Shown piece by piece: positions 1 to 8,391 of a stretch of DNA of 64,000 nucleotides (the stretch's first letter is position 1; each line of letters starts with the position of its first letter). This DNA comes from DUPU01 sp050952465. GTDB taxonomy: Bacteria > Bacillota > Dehalobacteriia > Dehalobacteriales > Dehalobacteriaceae. The position numbers and the translations under genes are program-made. The stretch covers positions 372,001-436,000 of the forward strand of contig JBMNKZ010000005.1 in NCBI GenBank assembly GCA_050952465.1, written 5' to 3'. The notes beneath the pieces are model-generated. The model did no database searches, was not told the DNA's origin, and saw only the letters and a program-made list of their open reading frames with translations.

Positions 1-209
1 AGGAAAAATTCGATTTTATTGGAAACAGTTCATTAAAAGGTGCCCATTTGGTGCTCCTGTCCAGAAAGGCTTTGGGTTATGTGGGCGATTTAGCTCGAAG
101 CATGACTTATCTAGAATTGTCTTTGGGTAACGCCTTTATGGATGAATATGTATCCGCACTTTTCTTGCCTCATACAGACTTGTCTTTGTTTCCTTCAGTG
201 AAAGAGTAG
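1..209 (+). CDS. C-terminal fragment of RACo-like corrinoid protein reductive activator (partial)
   Basis: The open frame enters from the left edge and stops at the TAG at 207-209, leaving about 68 residues. They contain NSSLKGAHLVLLSR, then a MTYLELS segment and end in MDEYVSALFLPHTDLSLFP, which matches the C-terminal end of the ASKHA-type activator family (DUF4445; RACo/AcsV). These proteins carry an N-terminal 2Fe-2S domain, outside this window, and re-reduce inactive Co(II) corrinoid protein at the cost of ATP. The location directly upstream of a CooC-type ATPase and acsD fits the activator of the corrinoid iron-sulfur protein (CoFeSP). It could instead activate a methyltransferase-associated corrinoid protein, as the fragment does not separate the two. 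Confidence 0.8.
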   Translation, partial: EKFDFIGNSSLKGAHLVLLSRKALGYVGDLARSMTYLELSLGNAFMDEYVSALFLPHTDLSLFPSVKE

Positions 210-322
210 AATGTAGGCAGGGAATAGAAAGCAGGAACGGTGACATATGAGACTGTCCCCGTGGCTAGCGGTCAACAGCAGAGTAAACAGTCTTCGGTAA
301 AATAAGAAAGGTGGCTGGTGTG

Positions 323-1075
323 ATGTCAAAACATATCGCGGTAGTGGGAAAAGGAGGAACCGGAAAAACCACTTTTTCCGCTTTAGCTATCCGGTATTTG
401 GTAGAGAAAGACCGGGGCTCAATTTTAGCAGTTGATGCAGATCCTAATGCCAATCTAAATGAAGCATTAGGCATGGAAGTTACCACCACTATTTCGCAAC
501 TAATTGAGCAGACTAAGGATCCCAAAGCATTACCGGTGGGTATGTCTAAAGAGACATTTATTGAATATCGACTGCAACAATCATTGGTAGAAACACAAAA
601 AGTAGATCTACTGGTAATGGGAGGGCCTCAGGGGCCAGGCTGTTATTGCTACCCTAATGATTTACTCAGAAAGTATATGGAACGTCTGGAGCAGGGCTAC
701 AACTATTTAGTCATCGACAATGAAGCGGGGATGGAACATATCAGCAGAAGAACAATCCAGGACGTGGATCAACTTTTCTTGATCAGCGATGCATCTGTCA
801 GGGGAATTCGTACCGCAGGACGTCTTTATGAGCTTGCTAAATCACTTAAAATTAAGGTACGGGAGATGCATTTGGTGGTGACAAAAGGGACACTCGCTAT
901 CATGGAAGAGCTAAAACCGGCGATTTCTGAGACAGGTCTTAAAATGATTGGTTGGGTACCTTATGATGAGACAGTGATTAATTTTGATGCGGCAGGAAAA
1001 CCATTATTTGAGCTGCCCGGGGATGCACCGGCAGTGCAAGCTGTTTATTATATTTTGGAAAGAGTAGGAATCTAA
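323..1075 (+). CDS. cooC: CooC-type CODH/ACS nickel-insertion ATPase
   Basis: A 250-residue P-loop ATPase of the MinD/ParA-like CooC/AcsF family, which uses ATP hydrolysis to help load nickel into CO dehydrogenase/acetyl-CoA synthase. The deviant Walker A motif GKGGTGKTT lies near residues 9-17, and VDADPNANL near residue 40 is the characteristic switch region. A CYCYPN segment near residues 110-115 supplies the paired cysteines used for metal binding in this family. An in-frame GTG at 311 is possible, but the ATG at 323 has AAGGTGG at a normal distance and gives the family start MSKHIAVVGKGG. It lies 34 bases before acsD, in the carbonyl-branch operon. CooC and AcsF paralogues cannot be separated here. 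Confidence 0.87.
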   Translation: MSKHIAVVGKGGTGKTTFSALAIRYLVEKDRGSILAVDADPNANLNEALGMEVTTTISQLIEQTKDPKALPVGMSKETFIEYRLQQSLVETQKVDLLVMGGPQGPGCYCYPNDLLRKYMERLEQGYNYLVIDNEAGMEHISRRTIQDVDQLFLISDASVRGIRTAGRLYELAKSLKIKVREMHLVVTKGTLAIMEELKPAISETGLKMIGWVPYDETVINFDAAGKPLFELPGDAPAVQAVYYILERVGI

Positions 1076-1109
1076 CGGTTAATTTAAAGATAGGAAAGGA
1101 GAGAGAAAA

Positions 1110-2075
1110 ATGGCTGTTCAGCTTTTAAAGGAAAGATATGCAAGTCAAGTAGGAACTGTCGTCTTAGGTGCCACCAAAGAACAAGGGGGAACTCGTTCCG
1201 TTACACTGACAGTTGGTGGAGAAGCCGCTTTACCCTTCCAGCATTATGAAGGATCCATTCCTCATCGGCCCATTATTGCCATGGAGGTTACCGATGTAGA
1301 ACCAAGTTGGCCGGCACCTTTGAAAGAAGTGCTGGGGGACGTAGTCAAGGATCCCGTTGCCTGGGCCAAAAAATGCGTGGATGAATGGGGCGCAGATGTG
1401 ATCTATGTTAAATTAGATGGGGCAGATCCCGATGGGGCTAATAGGTCTCCGGAAGACTGTGCTAAAACGGTAAAAGATATTTTGGCTGCCGTAGGGGTGC
1501 CCTTAATCGTAGTAGGTTCCGGTGATGTAGAAAAGGATCATGAAGTAATGGTGAAAGTGGCTGAAGATACAGCAGGGGAAAAATTACTTTTAGGCGTAGC
1601 CGAGCAGGAAAACTACAAATCTTTGGTAGCAGCTTGTCTCGGTAACGGACATAGTATAATTGCCCGCTCTCCATTAGATATTAATATCTGCAAACAATTA
1701 AACATTTTAATTACCGAAATGAATATGCCGGCTGATCGCATTGTAATTGACCCTATGATTGCAGGCCTTGGTTACGGGATTGAATACGGCTATTCCATTA
1801 TGGAACGGGGCCGGATGGGAGCGCTCCAAGGAGATAAAATGCTGGCCATGCCAATGATCTGTACAGTGGGATTTGAAGCCTGGAGAGCCAAAGAAGCTTG
1901 GGCCAGCGAAGCTGACTTCCCGGGTTGGGGTGCCCAAAAAGACAGGGGTCCGGTCTGGGAAGCTATGACTGCTGCAGCTCTTGTGCAGGCAGGCGCGGAT
2001 ATTCTCTGCTTGAGACATCCTGAGGCTTTAAAGGCTGTCAGAAAGAACATTGATCAATTGATGGAAACAAAATAA
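1110..2075 (+). CDS. acsD: CoFeSP small subunit (acetyl-CoA synthase delta subunit)
   Basis: A 321-residue TIM-barrel protein with the features of the small subunit of the corrinoid iron-sulfur protein: an HYEGSIPHRP segment near residues 46-55, then VTDVEPSWPAPL and the VKLDGADPDGANRSPEDCAK region. It forms a heterodimer with AcsC, which carries the 4Fe-4S cluster. The dimer shuttles the methyl group from methyltetrahydrofolate to acetyl-CoA synthase in the Wood-Ljungdahl pathway. Length is typical of the family. An AAAGGAGAG ribosome site precedes the ATG. The gene for the large subunit is not between here and acsE, so it must lie outside the window, probably upstream. Confidence 0.93.
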   Translation: MAVQLLKERYASQVGTVVLGATKEQGGTRSVTLTVGGEAALPFQHYEGSIPHRPIIAMEVTDVEPSWPAPLKEVLGDVVKDPVAWAKKCVDEWGADVIYVKLDGADPDGANRSPEDCAKTVKDILAAVGVPLIVVGSGDVEKDHEVMVKVAEDTAGEKLLLGVAEQENYKSLVAACLGNGHSIIARSPLDINICKQLNILITEMNMPADRIVIDPMIAGLGYGIEYGYSIMERGRMGALQGDKMLAMPMICTVGFEAWRAKEAWASEADFPGWGAQKDRGPVWEAMTAAALVQAGADILCLRHPEALKAVRKNIDQLMETK

Positions 2076-2109
2076 ATAAATTTTTAATTAAAAAGGAGGT
2101 TTGAACTGC

Positions 2110-2898
2110 ATGATTATCATTGGTGAAAGAATTAACGGGATGTTCAAGGACATCGGTCAGGCGGTAGCCGAAAGAAACCCCAAGCCTTTACAAGAGTGGG
2201 CAGTAAAACAAAAAGAAGGCGGAGCTCATTATTTGGATATTAACACCGGACCTGCTTGTGAGGATCGGGTAGCCGGCATGAAGTGGATGGTAGAAGTAGT
2301 CCAGGAAGTATGTGATCTGCCTTTGGTGTTGGACTCCACCAATTATGACGCTATTGAAGCGGGCTTGGAATTGTGCAAGAAACCGGCCATGATTAATTCT
2401 TGTCCTGCTGAGCGGCCGAAAATTGAAAGAGTATTCCCCATGGCAATAAAGCATAATGCCAAAATAATCGGCTTAACCATGAATGAAAAAGGTATTCCCA
2501 AGAATGCAGATAATCGCATTGCTTTGGCCATGGAGCTGGTAGCTGCCGCTGATGAATTTGGCTTGCCCATGGAAGATCTCTTTATTGACCCCCTGATTCT
2601 TCCCGTAAATGTTGCTCAGGATCATGTACCGGAAGTTTTGGAAGCAATCCGTCAGGTAAAATTCTTGGCTGACCCGGCCCCCAAAACAGTTCTTGGATTA
2701 AGTAATGTTTCTCAGAAATCTCCTGACAGGCCGCTGCTTAACAGAACCTATTTGGCTATGGGTGCTGCCTGCGGCTTAGATGCGGTAATTGCTGATGCCA
2801 ATGATGACGCCTTAATGGAAACTGCTGCCTCCACTGAGATCCTATTGAATCAAAGCATTTACTGCGATTCCTATGTCAAAGTTTTTAGAACCAGATAA
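2110..2898 (+). CDS. acsE: Methyltetrahydrofolate:CoFeSP methyltransferase
   Basis: A 262-residue pterin-binding TIM-barrel methyltransferase. It moves the methyl group of 5-methyltetrahydrofolate to cob(I)amide on the corrinoid iron-sulfur protein, joining the methyl and carbonyl branches. Visible signatures are IIGERINGMF at the N terminus, LDINTGPA near residue 45, LVLDSTN near residue 75 and VLGLSNVSQKSPDR near residue 198, the usual pterin-binding strands. An upstream in-frame TTG at 2101 abuts the AAAGGAGGT site too closely, so the ATG at 2110 is preferred and gives the common family length. It follows acsD by 34 bases and ends the operon at tandem hairpins. Confidence 0.93.
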   Translation: MIIIGERINGMFKDIGQAVAERNPKPLQEWAVKQKEGGAHYLDINTGPACEDRVAGMKWMVEVVQEVCDLPLVLDSTNYDAIEAGLELCKKPAMINSCPAERPKIERVFPMAIKHNAKIIGLTMNEKGIPKNADNRIALAMELVAAADEFGLPMEDLFIDPLILPVNVAQDHVPEVLEAIRQVKFLADPAPKTVLGLSNVSQKSPDRPLLNRTYLAMGAACGLDAVIADANDDALMETAASTEILLNQSIYCDSYVKVFRTR

Positions 2899-2910
2899 AT
2901 CTAGTAACCA

Positions 2911-2946
2911 AAAACCCTGCCTGACAGAAGAAGGCAGGGTTTTTTG
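2911..2946 (+). terminator. Intrinsic terminator after acsE
   Basis: The arms AAAACCCTGCCT (2911-2922) and AGGCAGGGTTTT (2932-2943) are perfectly complementary with a 9-base loop, followed by a T run. This closes the cooC-acsD-acsE transcript. Confidence 0.93.
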
Positions 2947-2952
2947 CTGTAG

Positions 2953-2979
2953 GGGCTGCATATTATGCAGCCCTTTTCA
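2953..2979 (+). terminator. Second hairpin terminator in tandem
   Basis: GGGCTGCA and TGCAGCCC flank a short loop and are followed by TTTT. It sits a few bases after the first terminator, so termination is doubled. The rest of the gap up to 3201 is AT-rich; I see no gene and no convincing promoter for the next gene in it. Confidence 0.6.
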
Positions 2980-3201
2980 GATTGTATAGCTATGTAGGGA
3001 TGTATAGTATGTAAACCTTACGTTACAGTTCACTATGCAGAGCTAACAGAATTGTTCCTTCTTTTTCATAAAAAGGATAAAATATTTAACATAAAGCAAA
3101 ATATTGTAGTTAATGACAACAAATTATCCTATAAATTACTATTAGAGATATGATAGAATTAATAGAAAACGGTATTTTCTGATGGGTAAGGAGGAAAATA
3201 A

Positions 3202-4764
3202 ATGGAAAATCGATTTAAAGAATCAGTGCTCGATCCTAATACCTTTTCTGTAACATGGGAATTAGTACCAGGCAGAGGTGCTCGGGAAAAATCTCAGGAA
3301 AGTGCCTTGGCTGCAGCGGAACAAGCTGCTAAAGGCGGGAAAGTGCACGCCCTGACCATTACCGACAACCCGGGAGGCAACCCGGCGATGTTAGCCGATT
3401 ATCTGGGCGAAGAAATCCTTAAAAGGGGAATTGAACCTTTAGTTCACTTTACCTGTAAAGATAAAAACCGGAACCAGATGGAAAGCCAGTTATATGCCTT
3501 AGATCGAGCTAATGTGCGGAATTTATTAGTGATGACCGGTGATTATCCGGTAACCGGTTTTCTGGGTCGCCCAAAACCGGTATTTGACCTTGACCCTACC
3601 CATGTACTGCAGTTAATTCGCGAAATGAATAACGGACTGGAATATCCGGGACTAAAAGGGACAATTAAGCATCAGGCCAGTGATTTCTTTGCCGGTGCAG
3701 CAGTTTCTCCTTTTAAAGCTACGGAAGCCGAACAAATGGTTCAGTATTTTAAACTTAAGAAAAAAGTCGCTGCCGGTGCACAGTTTATTGTGCCTCAGTT
3801 GGGCTATGATGCCCGGAAATTCCATGAATTAATTCAATTCATGCGTTTGAATGACTTAAATATACCTGTGATTGGAAATCTTTATATCCTGCCCTATGGT
3901 GCCGGACGCTTAATGAATCAAAACAAGGTTCCCGGCTGTGTTGTAACTAATAAACTTCTGGCTGAATTGGACAAGGAGCGACAGGCTCCGGACAAGGGAG
4001 TAGGTGCTCGTCTTTTGAGAGCGGCAAAAATGTATGCTTTTATGAAGGGCATGGGGTTTGCCGGTGCTCATATCGGCGGCCATAATATTAAATATGAACA
4101 AGTCGAATATATTATCGAAAAAGGTGAAGAATTAGCCCCCAATTGGATGGATTATGTGCATGAATTTGATTATCCTATGGAAAACGGCTTCTATTATTAT
4201 CAGAAGGACGAAAAGACCGGTTTAAATAAAGAAATTCCTACCGAAAGAAAAGGACGTCCTTTGGATACTAATGTGGAGTTTGCCTATCGTTTATCTCGGG
4301 TGGTGCATAACCTGATTTTTGAACCAAATAAAAATTTCTTTGGTTTGATGAAAGGAATTTCTAAAGCCGTCCAAGGGAAAAAAATTGAAAAGCTGTATCA
4401 TGGTGTAGAACATTTAGGTAAAGTCGCGATTTACGACTGCAAAGATTGTGGAGACTGTGCTTTGATAGACCTAGCCTACGTTTGTCCCATGTCCCAATGT
4501 CCTAAAAATCAACGAAACGGGGCCTGCGGGGGAAGCTACAACGGTTGGTGTGAAATATATCCTGGGAAAAAGAAATGCGCTTATGTGAGAGCCTATTCTC
4601 GGTTAAAGAATTATAACAAGGAAAAAGAGCTGGATTCTTATCAGGTGGCACCGTGCAACTGGGATCATTACCAAACCTCCGGCTGGATTAACTATTATAC
4701 CGGAAAAGATCATTCCGCGGAGCGTTTGGGGTTAAATAAAGATAAGAAAAAAGCTGAAAGTTAA
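3202..4764 (+). CDS. metF: Methylenetetrahydrofolate reductase with C-terminal MetV-type zinc/cysteine domain
   Basis: A 520-residue protein. Residues about 1-300 form a MetF-like barrel (TWELVPGRG near residue 19, LTITDNPGGNP, LLVMTGDYP near residue 110, MPQLGYDARK-like VPQLGYD near residue 197). Residues about 410-475 are a cysteine-rich block (CKDCGDC, CPMSQCP, ACGGS, WCEIYPGKKKCAY) typical of the MetV/PF12225 C-terminal domain. The enzyme reduces methylenetetrahydrofolate to methyltetrahydrofolate, the substrate of AcsE. In many acetogens MetF and MetV are separate polypeptides of about 300 and 210 residues, whereas here both regions lie in one chain. An AAGGAGG site precedes the ATG. It is separated from acsE by terminators and so is transcribed independently. 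Confidence 0.88.
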   Translation: MENRFKESVLDPNTFSVTWELVPGRGAREKSQESALAAAEQAAKGGKVHALTITDNPGGNPAMLADYLGEEILKRGIEPLVHFTCKDKNRNQMESQLYALDRANVRNLLVMTGDYPVTGFLGRPKPVFDLDPTHVLQLIREMNNGLEYPGLKGTIKHQASDFFAGAAVSPFKATEAEQMVQYFKLKKKVAAGAQFIVPQLGYDARKFHELIQFMRLNDLNIPVIGNLYILPYGAGRLMNQNKVPGCVVTNKLLAELDKERQAPDKGVGARLLRAAKMYAFMKGMGFAGAHIGGHNIKYEQVEYIIEKGEELAPNWMDYVHEFDYPMENGFYYYQKDEKTGLNKEIPTERKGRPLDTNVEFAYRLSRVVHNLIFEPNKNFFGLMKGISKAVQGKKIEKLYHGVEHLGKVAIYDCKDCGDCALIDLAYVCPMSQCPKNQRNGACGGSYNGWCEIYPGKKKCAYVRAYSRLKNYNKEKELDSYQVAPCNWDHYQTSGWINYYTGKDHSAERLGLNKDKKKAES

Positions 4765-4788
4765 TATAACAATCACTTAGGCAAAAGT

Positions 4789-4816
4789 AAAAACGGCTGC
4801 ACGGCAGCCGTTTTTA
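4789..4816 (+). terminator. Intrinsic terminator after metF
   Basis: AAAACGGCTGC (4790-4800) pairs with GCAGCCGTTTT (4804-4814) around a 3-base loop, with a terminal T run. Confidence 0.93.
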
Positions 4817-4825
4817 CTACATAAT

Positions 4826-4907
4826 CTCCCTTTTAGAGGCAGGCGACGGCAAAGCCGCCGGTGGGAGTTAACTCCCTTGTCACTACGTGACGTCCCCCTC
4901 TAAGAGG
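4826..4907. repeat. Bipartite palindromic intergenic repeat, copy 1
   Basis: One half reads CTCCC...GAGG, then GGCGACGGC-AAA-GCCGCCGGTGGGAG. The other half carries CACTACGTGACGTCCCCCTC. Three further copies occur in the window near 10.1, 17.4 and 34.7 kb, always in short gaps after gene ends. This copy lies between the convergent metF and mttB-like genes, next to the metF terminator. Confidence 0.75.
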
Positions 4908-4915
4908 CTGATTTC

Positions 4916-6382
4916 TTATAATGTATTCTTTAAGTTTGCATTTGCTCTTTCCACAATTTCATTGATTTTCTTTTGCACATCTTTAGGCAGGGGATCCGGT
5001 TCATAGTTCTCTATAATATCTCTGACCTTTTCGTTGGCTTTCTCGGTCAAGGTTTTTGCCCCTGCTGCATGCCATTCTTGGTAGGATTGGCGATTAAACA
5101 ATGCAGGCTGCCAGATTTCCAGTTCTTTAAACTGAGCAGTATGTTCGTTGTTTTTATAGCATCCTCCGGGACCGATTTGATCAATCAGGTCAATGCCCAG
5201 CCGTTCCTCGTCAATTTTGATGCCTTTGACAAAACGTCGAGCCATGCCAATTACATCATTGGCCATGGTCAGTAGTTCCAAACTGGCAGTGCTACCGTAT
5301 TCCACATAGCCCACGTCATGGTTCAAGTTGGGTCCGGAGATGGCTGTCGATAAGATGGACATAGCGGCCTCTAAACCGGCTTGCTCATCAGGAATACATG
5401 AGTCGCTGCATCCGGCGGTGCCAAACATGGGCAACTTCAGGTAATGAGCCATATCGGCCAGGGCGTCCATCAACAGGTTGAATTCCGGTGAGCCATAGGA
5501 GAAGATGGTGCTACCCATATCCATCACAGTAAATACCCCACCCATAATAAAGGGGGCACCTTCCCTGGTATTTTGGTTCAAAACCAGGCCACTTAAGCTT
5601 TCTGCAAGGCCATTAGTGAGAACTCCAGCCATGGTAGCAGGAACGGTACCGCCTGCCATGACGCAAGGGGTATAGACCACAGGCAATGCCTTTTTGGCGG
5701 CCAAAATTAATTTGGAGGCTGCTTCCCAGGCATGCTGCAGGGGTGAGATGGGCTCGGCGTAAAGGGTCATAAAGGGATTCTTTCTCAGTTCTTCTTCTCC
5801 GCCTGCAATGATTTCACACATTTCAATAATATCCGCAAAGCCATAAATATCATGGGCCGTTGTGACAATAGGTTTCGAGGTGTTTAAGACTTGCACTTCA
5901 AACTGGTAACGGTCGGAAATACGAAGGGGCACATTTTGCACAATCCCCAGAGACATAACAAAATCAAGATTTGGCAGGGCATCGATCACCTTGCAGGCCC
6001 AGCCCACAGACTCTACACTGCTTCGTTTTCTTTCCCCGGTGTAAGGGTCGAGGTTAAATGGCGTATCTGAACCGGTGCCAAAATAGGCATTGTTGCCTTC
6101 CAAGAGTACATCCCGGGAGCCGGTGCGGCTGTTGCACAGAGTAACCCTATGCGGTACGGTTCTTAATGCACGATCAACTAAATATGAAGGGATTTTTACC
6201 CGAATTCCGTCTACAAAGCATCCTGCTTTCTTCATAATTTCTAAAGCTTCATCATCATACATAGTAACGCCGGTTCTTTCCAATACTTCTTGGGCGGACA
6301 TATAAATTTCGCTGCATTGGTCGGGGGAAAGTACATTAAATACGGACCCGGCATTGGCTTTATAGTTGCTTCTTGTTTTCAC
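4916..6382 (-). CDS. MttB-superfamily corrinoid methyltransferase (non-pyrrolysine)
   Basis: A 488-residue member of the trimethylamine methyltransferase family (COG5598). The family transfers a methyl group from a quaternary or tertiary amine to a cognate corrinoid protein. Recognisable blocks are LSPDQCSEIYMSAQEVLERTG at the N terminus, YFGTGSDTP near residue 95, NQNTREGAPFIMGG near residue 275 and GPGGCYKNNEHT near residue 430. There is no in-frame amber codon, so it belongs to the non-pyrrolysine branch that includes glycine betaine methyltransferase MtgB. The substrate cannot be read from the sequence. The start is a GTG preceded by AAAGGGGAG. It lies 41 bases downstream of a second homologue, so both probably share a transcript. 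No corrinoid partner gene is adjacent. Confidence 0.88.
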   Translation of the reverse strand: MKTRSNYKANAGSVFNVLSPDQCSEIYMSAQEVLERTGVTMYDDEALEIMKKAGCFVDGIRVKIPSYLVDRALRTVPHRVTLCNSRTGSRDVLLEGNNAYFGTGSDTPFNLDPYTGERKRSSVESVGWACKVIDALPNLDFVMSLGIVQNVPLRISDRYQFEVQVLNTSKPIVTTAHDIYGFADIIEMCEIIAGGEEELRKNPFMTLYAEPISPLQHAWEAASKLILAAKKALPVVYTPCVMAGGTVPATMAGVLTNGLAESLSGLVLNQNTREGAPFIMGGVFTVMDMGSTIFSYGSPEFNLLMDALADMAHYLKLPMFGTAGCSDSCIPDEQAGLEAAMSILSTAISGPNLNHDVGYVEYGSTASLELLTMANDVIGMARRFVKGIKIDEERLGIDLIDQIGPGGCYKNNEHTAQFKELEIWQPALFNRQSYQEWHAAGAKTLTEKANEKVRDIIENYEPDPLPKDVQKKINEIVERANANLKNTL

Positions 6383-6423
6383 AAAAATCTCCCCTTTCTT
6401 TTATTTGCATATGTGCAGTTGGG

Positions 6424-7824
6424 TTATGACAAAATTGCACTTATTTTTTCCAAGACCGCCTCAGGAAGAGGTTCCGGTTGGTGGTTGCCTAAAACCCTGG
6501 CAGCTTTTTCCTTTGCTTTCTGAGCAAAGGTTTTCTCCCCGGCTTTAACCCAATCTGCATGACGCAGTCGATTGATGATGGTTGGCCACCATGTTTCTTT
6601 TCTGAAATATCTCATGGTATGTTCTGAGCCCAGGAAATGCCCGCCTGGGCCTACTTCATCAATGGCATCGACGGCTAAGGTATCATCATTTACATCAATA
6701 CCTCTTAGAATCCGTTTCACCATACCGATAATTTCATCATTCATCACCAATAAATCTAAGGAAGAGGTATTGCCAAATTCCAATATATTACATCCAGCCA
6801 CTAAATTTGGTCCAATCAGTCCTCCTGCCAAGAGGGAGAAAGCAGTTTCAATGCTGGCTTGGGCGTCAAAGGTCTTGGCATCGGTCATGCCTCCTGTAAT
6901 GAAGCTGGGAATATTGAGATAACGAGAGATATTGGCAAGTCCTGCAGATATCAGGCTGTGTTCCGGTGCGCCGACAGACTTAACTCCTTCTTCTTGACCT
7001 TCTAAGCCCATTGAAACGCCTAGAATGAAGGGGGCACCTTCATTAACTAATTGGCTGGTAATCAATGCAGCCAGGGAGTCAGCAAGAATCAGAGCCAGAT
7101 ATCCCGAAAGAGTTACCGGAGCTTCACTTCCAGCCAAAGCATTACTGGAATAGATTAGAGGAATTCTATTTTGGGCTGCAAATTTAACCTTATCCCAGGT
7201 ATCTCCGGGAAGAAGGGGAGAGGCGGATTCTACATGGAAACTAAAGAAGGGTTTCTGCTGCAAAGCACTTAACCCACCGGCAACAGCCGCACCGATTTCT
7301 ACCATTTTTTGACCATCGTCTAAATCGGAAAAGTTATGGATGACAGGTTTAGATGTGTATTTAACTAAATCTGCTAAGCAACCGGTAAGAAAATCAATAT
7401 TTGACAGGCCATCGCTTAATCTTGCTGTTTTTTCATGGTCCTCTGCCGTTGCTTCTCTTCTTTCCCCGGTGTCAAGATCTAGAACAAATTTGGTATATGC
7501 GCCTGTACCATAGTAAATATTATTAGCTTCTAAGAATAGTGAGCGTTTGCCCTCACGATTTGAAAGTACTACCCGGCAAGGTGCTGTCCGTAATGCCCAC
7601 TGTACCAAATAGGCAGGAAAACGTACCCGATTGCCATCAATCCAACAATTTTTGTCCCCGTAAAGCTCTAACAATTCTTTGTTTTCTACTGTTACCCCTG
7701 TTCTCTCTAATATTTCCAGGGCACTTAAATAAATTTCTTCACATTGGTCATTGCTTAACATTCTGAATTGAGGGGTTTGGTTAACCTGGTAATTGGCTCT
7801 AACATATAAACTCTTACTAGTCAT
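6424..7824 (-). CDS. MttB-superfamily corrinoid methyltransferase (non-pyrrolysine), second copy
   Basis: A 466-residue paralogue of the adjacent mttB-like gene, with matching blocks: MLSNDQCEEIYLSALEILERTG, YYGTGAYTKF near residue 95, NEGAPFILG near residue 265 and GPGGHFLGSEHT near residue 410. The two proteins are clearly homologous but far from identical, so they probably act on different methyl donors or form a divergent pair. No in-frame TAG interrupts it. A TTG at 7830 is in frame, but it abuts the AAAGGAGAGG site; the ATG at 7824 is correctly spaced. It is the first gene of a two-gene - strand unit that diverges from the alaR-alaT-like operon. Confidence 0.87.
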   Translation of the reverse strand: MTSKSLYVRANYQVNQTPQFRMLSNDQCEEIYLSALEILERTGVTVENKELLELYGDKNCWIDGNRVRFPAYLVQWALRTAPCRVVLSNREGKRSLFLEANNIYYGTGAYTKFVLDLDTGERREATAEDHEKTARLSDGLSNIDFLTGCLADLVKYTSKPVIHNFSDLDDGQKMVEIGAAVAGGLSALQQKPFFSFHVESASPLLPGDTWDKVKFAAQNRIPLIYSSNALAGSEAPVTLSGYLALILADSLAALITSQLVNEGAPFILGVSMGLEGQEEGVKSVGAPEHSLISAGLANISRYLNIPSFITGGMTDAKTFDAQASIETAFSLLAGGLIGPNLVAGCNILEFGNTSSLDLLVMNDEIIGMVKRILRGIDVNDDTLAVDAIDEVGPGGHFLGSEHTMRYFRKETWWPTIINRLRHADWVKAGEKTFAQKAKEKAARVLGNHQPEPLPEAVLEKISAILS

Positions 7825-7922
7825 AAACAACCTCTCCTTTCTTACTTCTCATTTGGTTTACCATGTTAAGGATCAAGCTGATGGATTATTTCTTCCTCCT
7901 TTCTTGGGATAATTAAATGATG

Positions 7923-7964
7923 TACTTATAAAACAATATGTTTTACTTAAGTACATTATAAGTA
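7923..7964. promoter_or_regulatory. Candidate operator: inverted repeat upstream of the mttB-like genes
   Basis: TACTTATAA (7923-7931) and TTATAAGTA (7956-7964) form a perfect inverted repeat. Between them lie AAAAC/GTTTT arms and a second palindrome, TACTTAAGTA (7944-7953). A - strand TATAAT (7955-7960) overlaps the right arm. Such AT-rich dyads are typical of Lrp/AsnC-type or other dimeric regulator sites, and an AsnC-type gene starts about 430 bases away. The function is inferred. Confidence 0.4.
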
Positions 7965-8062
7965 ATTGTGGTAAAATTCGTTATTTAATAGAAAAATCCT
8001 TCTGGTTTCCCAGAAAATTTAAACATTTTAAATATTTCTTTTTCTCAGAAAAAATCTCTTTA

Positions 8063-8092
8063 TTGACAAACTTATGATATTAATGATAGAAT
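8063..8092 (+). promoter_or_regulatory. Sigma-A promoter of the T-box leader
   Basis: TTGACA (8063-8068) and TAGAAT (8087-8092) are separated by 18 bases, about 10-15 bases before the predicted leader start. The serA T-box leader near 49.6 kb has the same TTGACA/TAGAAT pair with a 17-base spacer. Confidence 0.7.
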
Positions 8093-8104
8093 TATCAAAA
8101 TTAT

Positions 8105-8370
8105 ATATGAGAAACCTGATGATAGGAAAAGTAAGATGTTTATGGACTCTTAGAGAGCCGGCGATGGTGGAAATCCGGCAGCCAATCATCTGAAAAGCCG
8201 CCCTGGAGGGGAGAATAAAAGCTTTTGCCTTAAGTTCTTCCGGGTCAGACCCGTTATCCTGCTAAGTGCATCGTAGTCAACATAATTATATGATGAGTTT
8301 ACGATGAATTAGGGTGGTACCACGAGAATATGCCTCTCGTCCCTTATCTGGGATGAGAGGTTTTTATTTT
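8105..8370 (+). promoter_or_regulatory. T-box riboswitch leader upstream of alaR-alaT-like genes
   Basis: The leader has an AGTA specifier-loop motif (8130-8133), the AGAGAGCCGG...AAATCCGGC distal stem I, the T-box sequence AGGGTGGTACCACG (8311-8324), and a terminator with arms CCTCTCGTCCC (8333-8343) and GGGATGAGAGG (8350-8360) followed by T's. By alignment with the serA leader in this window, where CTGTT-GAA-TCC gives a serine codon, the corresponding CATCT-GAA (8187-8194) is followed by AAG (8195-8197), a lysine codon. The next base is C rather than the usual purine, so the specifier is tentative. Uncharged cognate tRNA would allow read-through into the operon. Confidence 0.88.
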
Positions 8371-8391
8371 ATCAAATGGAGGTTATTAAGC

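Noticed and set aside
4916..7824. Possible pyrrolysine-containing MttB genes
   Set aside because: Both frames are continuous without an amber codon, so no read-through is needed.
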